Shown here in pieces: positions 1-6,304 of a DNA stretch of 8,585 nucleotides (its first letter is position 1; each line of letters opens with the position of its first letter). The DNA is taken from positions 1-8,585 of the forward strand of contig JAUPUJ010000024.1 in assembly GCA_030917625.1 (NCBI GenBank), in the 5' to 3' direction. Position numbers and translations under genes: made by a program. Origin of the DNA: Patescibacteria group bacterium. GTDB taxonomy: Bacteria > Patescibacteriota > Minisyncoccia > Phycocordibacterales > XYD1-FULL-46-19. A model generated the notes under the pieces. It was not told the origin of the DNA and ran no database searches. It worked only from the letters and a program-made list of their open reading frames with translations.

Positions 1-1
1 A

Positions 2-580
2 GTTGATAGCTCGCTCATTACTCCTAATGATGATAATAATAAAATAAATATGACAGACGGAAAAAATAAAACAGCAGTAGTTACCACTAATTTGGGCGTG
101 TTTGAAATAGAGTTATTTACTGAACAAATGCCCATTACAACTGGTAACTTTATTAAGCTAGCTGAAAGTGGTTTTTACGACAATACTCGTTTTCACCGGG
201 TGATTCCTAATTTTATGATTCAAGGTGGTGATCCGTTAACTCGTGATCAAGCAGAAAATATTGCCAGTCATGGTACTGGGGGGCCTGGTTATATGATTGA
301 AGATGAATTCGTGACGGGACTCTCTAATGTCCGGGGTACTATTTCCATGGCTAATTCTGGCCAACCTAATTCTGGAGGTAGCCAATTCTTTATTAATGTG
401 GCCGACAATGTGTTTTTAGACTTTGATAAAGAACCTTTATCTTCTAAACATCCAGTTTTTGGGCAGGTAATTTCTGGTATGGAAATTGTTGATAAAATCT
501 CTGGTGTGGCTACTCGCCCTGACGGCGAAGGTTCATACCCAGCCGAGCCGGTGGTAATAGAAAAGGTGGAGATTAAGTAA
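2..580 (+). CDS. Cyclophilin-type peptidyl-prolyl cis-trans isomerase (5' partial)
   Basis: Catalyses cis-trans isomerisation of Xaa-Pro bonds and so assists protein folding. Numbered from the ATG at 50, the protein shows the cyclophilin core: beta strand TTNLGVFEIELF (12-23), FHRVIPNFMIQGGD (48-61) with catalytic Arg50, Phe55 and Gln58, then SGGSQFFI (108-115) and KHPVFGQV (133-140) with the conserved His134. The Trp of human CypA (drug-binding site) is absent, as is common in bacterial forms. The ATG at 50 has no Shine-Dalgarno, and the same frame stays open to base 2, reading VDSSLITPNDDNNKIN. That polar, Asn/Asp-rich stretch looks like a linker. I therefore infer that the real start lies to the left, probably with a signal peptide or membrane anchor that would place the enzyme outside the cell. 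If ATG 50 is the start, it is a 176-residue cytosolic enzyme. The family call is firm; the start is not. Confidence 0.93.
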   Translation, partial: VDSSLITPNDDNNKINMTDGKNKTAVVTTNLGVFEIELFTEQMPITTGNFIKLAESGFYDNTRFHRVIPNFMIQGGDPLTRDQAENIASHGTGGPGYMIEDEFVTGLSNVRGTISMANSGQPNSGGSQFFINVADNVFLDFDKEPLSSKHPVFGQVISGMEIVDKISGVATRPDGEGSYPAEPVVIEKVEIK

Positions 581-592
581 AAACTGACAGTA

Positions 593-621
593 TTGACATT
601 TATTACTTTAGGGTGTATAAT
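593..621 (+). promoter_or_regulatory. Consensus sigma70-type promoter for the 97-residue protein gene
   Basis: A -35 box TTGACA (593-598) and a -10 box TATAAT (616-621) match the consensus at all twelve positions and are separated by the ideal 17 bases. The predicted transcription start is near 628, giving a leader of about 60 bases. The -35 box begins only 13 bases after the stop codon of the isomerase gene, so the unit is transcribed independently within a very short gap. The leader contains a weak inverted repeat, TAGATA (651-656) with TATCTA (664-669), of unknown significance. Confidence 0.9.
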
Positions 622-673
622 GATAAAGGAGTAATAATTCGTACATTAACTAGATAAACAACCTATCTACCTA

Positions 674-679
674 AAGGAG
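674..679 (+). promoter_or_regulatory. Shine-Dalgarno of the 97-residue protein gene
   Basis: AAGGAG ends nine bases before the ATG at 689 and fixes that start. It is the clearest ribosome binding site in front of any gene in the window; the genes of the surface operon to the right have none. AGGA here could pair with TCCT at 685-688 just before the ATG, but a four-base-pair stem would be weak. Confidence 0.8.
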
Positions 680-688
680 AATAGTCCT

Positions 689-982
689 ATGCCTCGAAAT
701 TTTAGTGTCCTTGTTCCGGAAAATATGTCTTCCAGGCGGGTGGCCGATATTTTCTCGGCTCATAGTATGGGAGATGCGGCTTTTCAGAATGGGGATGGTT
801 CCATGGGGCCATATAACCGTGAGCATGGTGAGGATGTCTGGCAATTAAATGCGGGTAATAACCTCTGGATGACCGTTGATAAGAAGCAAGGTACGGCCGA
901 AATTCGTTGCCGTAATACACTCCAAGAACAGGTTGTTGAAGCTATGGTCAATCTATTCAACGTCTCGTATGTCAGCGAGTGA
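689..982 (+). CDS. Small protein of unknown function, 97 residues, strongly driven single-gene unit
   Basis: I do not recognise this protein. It has no signal peptide, membrane segment or nucleotide-binding motif, so it is probably cytosolic. Residues 1-30 look mixed alpha/beta (SVLVPENMSSRRVADIF), followed by a Gly/Asn-rich stretch (about 33-45). A beta-like stretch follows, WQLNAGNNLWMTVDKKQGTAEIRCR (about 51-75, quoted in two parts here: WQLNAGNNLWMTV and DKKQGTAEIRCR), and then a C-terminal helix (EQVVEAMVNLF). There is one Cys. Coding is supported by the consensus promoter, the well-spaced Shine-Dalgarno and the terminator 18 bases after the stop. Hand-counted GC is about 47%, visibly higher than the genes on both sides, and it uses C- and G-ending codons more often. 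This could reflect codon choice for high expression or a transferred gene. The reverse-strand frame over 702-920 is a shadow without its own signals. Confidence 0.85.
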   Translation: MPRNFSVLVPENMSSRRVADIFSAHSMGDAAFQNGDGSMGPYNREHGEDVWQLNAGNNLWMTVDKKQGTAEIRCRNTLQEQVVEAMVNLFNVSYVSE

Positions 983-1000
983 TAGGCTAGTCGCTGTTGA

Positions 1001-1040
1001 CTGCTCGAATCAATTTTGATTCGAGCAGTTTTCTTTTTTT
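1001..1040 (+). terminator. Intrinsic (Rho-independent) terminator
   Basis: CTGCTCGAATCA (1001-1012) pairs perfectly with TGATTCGAGCAG (1017-1028) around the four-base loop ATTT, giving a 12-base-pair stem. It is followed directly by a T-rich tail, TTTTCTTTTTTT (1029-1040). It closes the 97-residue protein gene. The tail reaches into the convergent fmt stop codon (1039-1041). On the minus strand the hairpin lies just past fmt but has no T tract after it, so it should terminate mainly rightward transcription. Confidence 0.92.
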
Positions 1041-1905
1041 ATAGATTTTTATTAAAACTCTCCCAAACCATTTCTTTTTTTCCTTCTGGGATAACTTTGT
1101 CTATAACAAACTGATTATTTTCTAAATGAGCCTGGGTAATTTTTATCCGCTTATTATCTGGGGTAAAGAAAAATATTCCTGGCCAATCACTAAAAGCACG
1201 GTATTTTTTCCAATTTAATATTGGGTCATCGGTTAATTTAATTTCACCGTCACTTTTATTAATTTTTTTAGTATAAGTAGCTAAATCGTGGTTTTGGTTT
1301 TTAGATTCAATTTGGCCAGCGTGAAGTAAGTAGCCATAGTCTATAAATAACTCGGCTCCAGTTTCAGCTAATTCATCTCGTAAGTTTAAATAATCTTTAT
1401 CATCAATCGCTGTTTCTTTTTGAGCTAAAATCGGCCCATGATCCATTAGGGCGTCCATAATCATCAGACTGACACCAGTAGTATCACTCTCTGATAAAAT
1501 AGCCGATTCTAAAGGTGTAGCGCCTCTAAATTTAGGCAAGAGAGACGGGTGAATATTTAAGAGTTTACCTCCAAATAAATCTAAAACATTTTGGGGTAAA
1601 ATTTTGCCATAAGAAGCCACAAGGCCTAAATCAAATTTATAATTAGTTAATTCCGCTGGTAAATCTGTAAAATTTTCTGGTTGAATGACGGGGATATTAT
1701 TCTCCTCCGCCCAGATCTTTACTCTAGGTGGAGTTAAAAGTAATTTACGCCCTTGGGGTCGGTCGGGGGTGGTGACTATTAAATTGGGTTTAATGTTAAA
1801 GCCGATAATAGTGTCTAAGACTTTTGTTGAAAAGTTATCGCTACCAAAAAATACCCAACTGATATTGGTAAAATTTTTGCCGGGATTGTGGTTTAGATTT
1901 TCCAT
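1039..1905 (-). CDS. fmt: Methionyl-tRNA formyltransferase
   Basis: Transfers a formyl group from 10-formyltetrahydrofolate to Met-tRNAfMet, producing the initiator for bacterial translation. At 288 residues it is somewhat shorter than the usual 310-315. The N-terminal Rossmann-like domain starts at WVFFGSDNFS (17-26). The catalytic triad equivalents are Asn117 and His119 in LLNIHPSLLP and Asp155 in MDHGPIL. The folate-binding loop SLLPKFRGATP is at 121-131. YTKKINKSDGEI (211-222) marks the start of the C-terminal tRNA-binding domain, which looks shortened. The ATG follows the def stop codon with no intervening base (TAA-ATG), so translation is probably coupled; AGGAA at 1916-1920 (minus strand) could serve as a weak Shine-Dalgarno. 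About 15 residues precede the usual family start, but no later Met is better placed. It is the last gene of the leftward priA-def-fmt cluster. Confidence 0.96.
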   Translation of the reverse strand: MENLNHNPGKNFTNISWVFFGSDNFSTKVLDTIIGFNIKPNLIVTTPDRPQGRKLLLTPPRVKIWAEENNIPVIQPENFTDLPAELTNYKFDLGLVASYGKILPQNVLDLFGGKLLNIHPSLLPKFRGATPLESAILSESDTTGVSLMIMDALMDHGPILAQKETAIDDKDYLNLRDELAETGAELFIDYGYLLHAGQIESKNQNHDLATYTKKINKSDGEIKLTDDPILNWKKYRAFSDWPGIFFFTPDNKRIKITQAHLENNQFVIDKVIPEGKKEMVWESFNKNL

Positions 1906-2409
1906 TTATTTTTCATTCCTTAAGCTGGTCGCGTGGTCGGTAAATAGTATACCGTCTAAGTGGTCTATCTCATGTTGAAATATTTGAGCCATAAGTCCGG
2001 AACCGCTCCAAGAAAATTTATTACCAAATTCATCATAAGCAGTGACTGTCGCTTTGGTGCTTCTTTTGGTTTTGCCATAAATATGGCGCACCGACAGACA
2101 GCCTTCGTCCATCTCGACTTTTCTTTTAGACATTTTAGTTATTTCCGGATTAATAAAAACCACATCGGTGACATCTTTTTCAGTTTCGCCTGTCTCTGGG
2201 GTGAATAGTTTTTTAGAGACCACAAAAATGCGCAGAGAGATGCCAATTTGAGGGCAAGCTAAAGCCACCCCATCATCACATGAGGCGAGAGCTGAAGACA
2301 TGTCAGTGAGGATCTTTTTGAGCTTAGGGCTACCAATATCAGAGGCAGATACTAATTCGGCTTTTTGTCTCAGAACCTCGCTATCTTTTTGAACTATATT
2401 GACTGTCAT
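1906..2409 (-). CDS. def: Peptide deformylase
   Basis: Metalloenzyme that removes the formyl group from the N-terminal Met of nascent proteins, the partner of Fmt encoded next to it. It has 167 residues, normal for the family. Motif II EGCLS (102-106) supplies metal ligand Cys104. Motif III QHEIDHL (145-151) supplies His146, catalytic Glu147 and His150. Motif I is unusual: GVALACPQ (47-54) where the family normally has GxGLAAPQ, so the second Gly is Ala and the second Ala is Cys; the oxyanion-stabilising Gln54 is kept. All metal and catalytic residues are present, so it should be active. It lies 23 bases downstream of priA. The ATG has no clear Shine-Dalgarno. A TATACT hexamer on the minus strand about 11 bases before the ATG could mark a private promoter with an almost leaderless message, but I see no convincing -35 box. 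Confidence 0.95.
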   Translation of the reverse strand: MTVNIVQKDSEVLRQKAELVSASDIGSPKLKKILTDMSSALASCDDGVALACPQIGISLRIFVVSKKLFTPETGETEKDVTDVVFINPEITKMSKRKVEMDEGCLSVRHIYGKTKRSTKATVTAYDEFGNKFSWSGSGLMAQIFQHEIDHLDGILFTDHATSLRNEK

Positions 2410-2432
2410 AAGTAAAATCAGTATAACACAGA

Positions 2433-4340
2433 TTACAAGATACTGATAGGGTTAACTGAAATGATAAAACGTGGCGGGAGAGATTTTAAAACCTCGACTA
2501 TATTATCATCAGGCCAAGAATTTTTTTCTACTTTTAATAGGGTATGCATAGTAATAGTGTCTTTAGAGGTACTCGTGGTGCCAGAAAAAGAAACAGGAAA
2601 GTAATCGGTAAATAGTTGGTTTAATTTTTCAATATCTTTTTGAACAATATCCCCAGCGCCTTCTCGGGTGATTTTAATTAATATGGAAAATGGAGGGTAG
2701 TTAAAATGTTCCCTTTCGGTTAGTTCGTCTCGATAAAAATCAGCCAAATTACCCGAGGTGATATAGGAGAAAGTTTTTTCTTTCGGTAATCTAGTTTGGA
2801 TAATCATTTTTTCACTTGTTAATTCTTTGAGTTGCATTAACTTGCGGAGAATATTTTCTCTCATTCTAAAATCAGGTAGAGCAAATAAAATATCTAAAGA
2901 AATAACTCCAGTGTAAGGGATTGGCGTTTTTAGATATCTTAAAATCATGTCAGTGCCGATTAAGATACTTTTATGGGTGTCTAAAAATTTATTAATAGTG
3001 CTTAATACTTGTTTCTTGGTGGTGGTAATACTGCTGTCGATAGTAAAAATATTTAAGTCAGGATAATTTTTTTTGATAAAACTATAGACCGTCTCGGTGC
3101 CAATACCTAAAGTGGTGAGTCTCCAGCCACCACAATTACTACAAGTGTCGGTGTTTTTATAAATCATTTGGCAAGAATGACAGATGTAAATATTATTATC
3201 TTGTTTTTGACTATGGAGCGTTAGTGGTCTCTTACAATCTAAACAAGAGACGACGCTATTACAGTCACTGCAAACAGTGATGGGAGCCAAACCTTTTCGA
3301 CCCACTAAAAACACTCCGCGGCTATTTTTCTTTGCAATATTATCTAGTATTTTTAGAGCATCAGGCCCAAGTAAAACAAAATCGTTTTTGGCTTCATCTC
3401 CACCCGCGTCGATTTTTGTATGCATATCAATAACCTTGGTTTCTATATGAGGTAAAATTCTATATTGAAGGGGGGCGGCGGTTAAAATATCTTTATCTTG
3501 AGCTTTTTTAATAGTTTCAATCCTTAAATTAGTGTCTCCAAATATTAATTTAGATTTAGAAAAATAGGCATAGAATTCACATAAAACTCTCATATCTACA
3601 AAAGGTCGCCGGAGGGTATAATAATCGGCACTACCTTCTTGTTCAATAATAAAAGTCCCTATATTAGTTTTAGGTAAAGACAAAAAGAGAGGAGTTGTGA
3701 CAATTAATAAAGGGTGGGCGCTATTGGCGGCTGTGTACCACTTATCTATTAATTCTTGTTCTTTTAATCCGTTATGTAAGATAATGGCAAAATTTTCGAT
3801 ACCTCGACTGACGGACTCAAAGATTCTTTCGGCATCGATTGCGGTGGGGGTGCAGATGATCACTGATTTATGTTTAGCAAATTCTTCCCTCACCACACCC
3901 CGATAAAGACTGATTCTTTCTTCATAAGTTTCTTGTAGAGCAAAAATGTCATGAGAATTTTCGCTGCCCGGTATTGGTTGCGGAGGTTCTAATTTATGGT
4001 CAGTCGAGTCTTTTAATACAATAGACGGAGTAGTGGCTTTGAGTAAGGACCCTATTGGGACAGCAAATGTTGTTGATGTTTTTTTAATTGCCTCTAAGAA
4101 AAAGGGTGAGAGCCAATTTTCAGTGACGACTTTATGGATTTTTTTAAGCGCAAAGTCGCTAGATTTTAGTGATGATTTAATACGGCTCGCTGGGGTGGAG
4201 TCTATAACTAAGGCTTTAATCTGTTTTTTTCTAATAGGGACTTCCACTAGACTGCCGGTGGGAATATCATTTTTAGAAAAATAAGTTAATTCATCCTTAA
4301 ATATTGATTGTTCTATTGGAATAACGGTTAAGGCGTACAT
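2433..4340 (-). CDS. priA: Degenerate primosomal protein N' (PriA-like) without helicase ATPase motifs
   Basis: PriA restarts stalled replication forks as a DNA-binding superfamily 2 helicase. From the ATG at 4340 this protein has 635 residues; PriA is usually about 730. The N-terminal 3'-end-binding domain is recognisable (MYALTVIPIEQSIFKDELTYF is the typical opening, read as MYALTVIPIEQ then SIFKDELTYF). Eight Cys of the zinc-binding region are kept at 357, 360, 366, 369, 387, 390, 400 and 403, in CxxC pairs spaced nearly as in E. coli PriA. GIGTE (412-416), ILIGT (459-463) and PDFR (489-492) are also family landmarks. The ATPase motifs are gone: the Walker A position (GxTGSGKT) reads LQETYEERISLY, DEEH reads EQEG, and the motif VI AGRAGR is replaced by LKELTSE. 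It is probably a structural, ATP-independent protein. The frame is open back to 4526. Alternative starts are ATG 4373 and GTG 4388; the latter has a Shine-Dalgarno. ATG 4340 fits the family opening best. Confidence 0.88.
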   Translation of the reverse strand: MYALTVIPIEQSIFKDELTYFSKNDIPTGSLVEVPIRKKQIKALVIDSTPASRIKSSLKSSDFALKKIHKVVTENWLSPFFLEAIKKTSTTFAVPIGSLLKATTPSIVLKDSTDHKLEPPQPIPGSENSHDIFALQETYEERISLYRGVVREEFAKHKSVIICTPTAIDAERIFESVSRGIENFAIILHNGLKEQELIDKWYTAANSAHPLLIVTTPLFLSLPKTNIGTFIIEQEGSADYYTLRRPFVDMRVLCEFYAYFSKSKLIFGDTNLRIETIKKAQDKDILTAAPLQYRILPHIETKVIDMHTKIDAGGDEAKNDFVLLGPDALKILDNIAKKNSRGVFLVGRKGLAPITVCSDCNSVVSCLDCKRPLTLHSQKQDNNIYICHSCQMIYKNTDTCSNCGGWRLTTLGIGTETVYSFIKKNYPDLNIFTIDSSITTTKKQVLSTINKFLDTHKSILIGTDMILRYLKTPIPYTGVISLDILFALPDFRMRENILRKLMQLKELTSEKMIIQTRLPKEKTFSYITSGNLADFYRDELTEREHFNYPPFSILIKITREGAGDIVQKDIEKLNQLFTDYFPVSFSGTTSTSKDTITMHTLLKVEKNSWPDDNIVEVLKSLPPRFIISVNPISIL

Positions 4341-4385
4341 ATTTAAAAGGGGGTCACTTTTATACTTTAACATGGATGAGTTATC

Positions 4386-4401
4386 CACTGAAATAGTCCT
4401 T
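4386..4401 (-). promoter_or_regulatory. Possible ribosome binding site with GTG start for priA
   Basis: Read on the minus strand, AAGGA (4397-4401) stands eight bases before an in-frame GTG (4386-4388). Using it would add 16 residues (VDNSSMLKYKSDPLLN) before the family-like opening MYALTV. Neither ATG 4373 nor ATG 4340 has a Shine-Dalgarno, which makes this a real competitor. A stronger TTAGGAGG on the minus strand (4429-4436) has no ATG, GTG or TTG at a usable distance, so it is probably chance. Confidence 0.35.
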
Positions 4402-4442
4402 ATTTTGATGAATTTTATGTATAAAGTGCCTCCTAAATCGGT

Positions 4443-4448
4443 TATAAT
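4443..4448 (+). promoter_or_regulatory. Candidate -10 box of the surface operon
   Basis: A perfect TATAAT lies about 40 bases before the ATG at 4489, in the divergent gap between priA and the surface operon. No good TTGACA-like box stands 16-18 bases upstream (TATAAA at 4420-4425), so this is only a half-supported promoter. It would give a leader of roughly 34 bases without a Shine-Dalgarno. The gap of about 100-150 bases, depending on the priA start, must hold the promoters of both divergent units; no other clear signal was found there. Confidence 0.45.
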
Positions 4449-4488
4449 TAGGATATAGATTTTATTAATTATTCCTCTAACCACCAGA

Positions 4489-5388
4489 ATGACAACATCT
4501 AGTAATGACCTCAAGAATAATTCCACAACATTTATGTTGTCTCCTAAAAAAGATGCTAAGTCTCTAGGTGCTTATTATGTGGGTGAAAGTAAGAAGAGTA
4601 TTAATCATGAAAAGAAACTAGCTTTACCGTCAAGTCGAGTCTTAGTTCCTGTGGGGGGTGTCTTGGTAGCTATTATTGCTTTAGCTGGCGTTGAGGGTGC
4701 TTATGAAAAGGTGGCTCTAAATGGGTATGAGACATCCGAACTAGCCAATATTTCTAGTTTGAGTACATTGGGTGCTGTTGGTTCTTATGGAGTAGATTTG
4801 ATTCGTGATTCTAGTGACTTAGTAGCCTCAGGGGTTCATAAATTAGATTCTTTATTATTACTTTCGGCTGAAAATAATGTCAAACAAACATCCCAAGTAT
4901 CGCAAACTGTTTTTCTAGATGTGATGGGTGTGGCGGAATATTATATTGATTATACCTATGCTTGGTGGAAGGCTTTTAAAACTTGGGCTTTGGAATATAT
5001 TTCAGATATTTTAGATAAGTGGAAAGATTTTATTTATGGTGTTCCTAGCTATTCAGCTTTAGATGAGTCGGCTCTGCGGGAACAGATCAGATTGGAATTG
5101 TTAAAAGAATTAGGTCAGGGCGGTAATGAAGGCGGTAGTGATAGTGATGGTAGTAGCGAAGAGCCTTATATTACACAAGAACCAGAGGGTGAGAATAAAG
5201 GTATTATTGTCTTACCTCCAACAGCATCAACTACAGACCTTGCTTCCATAGAGGATAGGGTGAGGAGAATGTTCTCTGATCCAGTAGATGTAACTTTTGA
5301 TGAAGCTACTCAAACTGGACTCATTACTCCACGTTTTCGTAATGACCGAGGAGGAGAATATGTTTTTTTGTTGGCCCCATTAAATTAA
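4489..5388 (+). CDS. Single-pass membrane protein of unknown function, first gene of the surface operon
   Basis: I cannot assign a function to this 299-residue protein. Residues 1-50 are polar and Lys-rich with no signal peptide, followed by one membrane segment (about 51-69, VLVPVGGVLVAIIALAGVE). The Lys-rich N-terminus is therefore probably cytoplasmic and the rest outside. Residues 80-145 are Ser/Leu-rich and probably helical. An aromatic-rich block (151-184, with YYIDYTYAWW and several more Trp/Tyr/Phe) could lie along the membrane. A charged helix, LREQIRLELLKELGQ (196-210), could form a coiled coil. A Gly/Ser/Glu linker (211-238) leads to a C-terminal module (239-299) with IIVLPP and the ending GGEYVFLLAPLN, which resembles C-terminal modules I recall from CPR membrane proteins without a named domain. 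The start is the only ATG after an in-frame TAG at 4456; it has no Shine-Dalgarno. The stop is one base before the next gene, which points to an operon. Confidence 0.85.
   Translation: MTTSSNDLKNNSTTFMLSPKKDAKSLGAYYVGESKKSINHEKKLALPSSRVLVPVGGVLVAIIALAGVEGAYEKVALNGYETSELANISSLSTLGAVGSYGVDLIRDSSDLVASGVHKLDSLLLLSAENNVKQTSQVSQTVFLDVMGVAEYYIDYTYAWWKAFKTWALEYISDILDKWKDFIYGVPSYSALDESALREQIRLELLKELGQGGNEGGSDSDGSSEEPYITQEPEGENKGIIVLPPTASTTDLASIEDRVRRMFSDPVDVTFDEATQTGLITPRFRNDRGGEYVFLLAPLN
4492..4540 (+). repeat. Repeated ACAACAT element with inverted copy at the operon start
   Basis: ACAACAT occurs at 4492-4498 and 4525-4531, 33 bases apart, which is close to three helical turns. It then occurs inverted as ATGTTGT at 4534-4540, so 4525-4540 reads ACAACATTTATGTTGT, a seven-base-pair inverted repeat around TT. 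It lies within the first 18 codons of the surface operon. It could be a protein-binding site or a small RNA hairpin near the start codon, but an AT-rich coincidence is also possible. Confidence 0.35.
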
Positions 5389-5389
5389 A

Positions 5390-6304
5390 ATGAAATTACT
5401 TAGCTGTCATATTTTTCTATATTTAGGGATAGTATTTTTGTTTTTATTAACGCCCAATTTTGCTGAGGCGCAAAATTTTTTTGGCGTCACGCCCACTAAA
5501 ATAGAATTAAGTTTGCGTCCTGGTGAAAGCGAGACTAGAAAAGTTAAAGTAGTTAACAATTTCAGTGTGCCGAAGCGTTTTATTGTTAGTGTTGAAGATT
5601 TTACAGATGGTTCAAATGGGGATGATGTGGTGATTGGTAATGAGCCCAATAATCCTATGAGTTTGTATAGATATTTATATACAAATCAAAAGAATTTCGT
5701 TTTACAACCAGGACAAGAAATTGATCTAAATGTCGCTGTTAATTTGCCTGCTAATATGAATCCAGGCAGTAAACATGCGGTCCTTTTAATTTCTAGTATT
5801 GATCTAGATGCTACAGCCGCAGCGGCTAAGACTATTGCTCGGGTGGGAGTGCTTTTCTTTGTTAGGGTTGAAGGAGAGGAAAATTTTTCTGGCCAGTTGG
5901 TGAACGCGGGGTTATTGGGCGGACCATTTTTATTTGGAGACAAAGAACCGACAGTTTTTTTGTCATATGAAAACAGTGGTAATACTTATTTAAACCCTTA
6001 TGGTTATATTGAAATACAAAATGTATTTAGTAGACAGAAAAAACAAGTAGCGATAGAACCGTGGTTTGTGTTGCCTGAGTCTTCTAGGATTAGAGAAGTG
6101 CCCACAGTGTCTTTATTTGGAGGAGTCTATACTTTTAAAGTTTTATTAAATAGGGGTTATGATAATATTATAGATACAGAACAACATTATTTATTTGTTC
6201 TCTCTGTGAAATTTATAATTTTGTTGCTGGTATTAATTTTGGCTATAATTTATATCGGTTGGCGTTTGTACTCTAAGAAATTAAATAAAAATTATGAATA
6301 TTAA
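5390..6304 (+). CDS. Secreted beta-sandwich protein with C-terminal membrane anchor (DUF916/WxL-interacting-like layout)
   Basis: A 304-residue envelope protein. The signal peptide spans 1-28 (hydrophobic core LFLLTP, cleavage near AEA-Q). Two Ig/PapD-like beta-sandwich domains follow. The first (about 30-160) opens with FFGVTPTKIELSLRPGES and contains VKVVNNFSVPKRFIVSV, then VLQPGQEIDLNVAV and GSKHAVLLISS, a pattern shared by DUF916 and chaperone-like domains. The second (about 165-265) includes FLSYENSGNTYLNPYG. A membrane helix (273-292) and a Lys-rich cytoplasmic tail (KKLNKNYEY) end the protein. In Firmicutes, DUF916 proteins have this same layout and work with secreted WxL proteins encoded beside them. 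The small secreted protein encoded next fits a similar pairing, but I infer this from layout and motif pattern only; a general S-layer-associated or NEAT-unrelated Ig protein is possible. The gene starts one base after the previous stop, has no Shine-Dalgarno and overlaps the next gene by 11 bases. Confidence 0.85.
   Translation: MKLLSCHIFLYLGIVFLFLLTPNFAEAQNFFGVTPTKIELSLRPGESETRKVKVVNNFSVPKRFIVSVEDFTDGSNGDDVVIGNEPNNPMSLYRYLYTNQKNFVLQPGQEIDLNVAVNLPANMNPGSKHAVLLISSIDLDATAAAAKTIARVGVLFFVRVEGEENFSGQLVNAGLLGGPFLFGDKEPTVFLSYENSGNTYLNPYGYIEIQNVFSRQKKQVAIEPWFVLPESSRIREVPTVSLFGGVYTFKVLLNRGYDNIIDTEQHYLFVLSVKFIILLLVLILAIIYIGWRLYSKKLNKNYEY

Noticed and set aside
702..920. 72-residue minus-strand frame opposite the 97-residue gene
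   Set aside because: It lies wholly inside a gene with complete promoter, binding site and terminator, has His/Pro/Tyr-rich shadow-like composition and no start signals of its own.
1001..1040. Bidirectional terminator shared with fmt
   Set aside because: The hairpin is symmetrical but the minus strand has no T tract after it, so only rightward termination is well supported.
4341..4526. N-terminal extension of PriA to the ATG at 4526, with a hydrophobic stretch that looks like a membrane segment
   Set aside because: It would overlap the divergent surface operon and its candidate promoter, it is unlike any PriA N-terminus, and the family opening sits at ATG 4340; I treat it as non-coding read-through of an open frame.
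5407..5943. Minus-strand frames of 80 and 85 residues
   Set aside because: Both are antisense to the anchored Ig-like protein gene, with no start signals or recognisable protein features.
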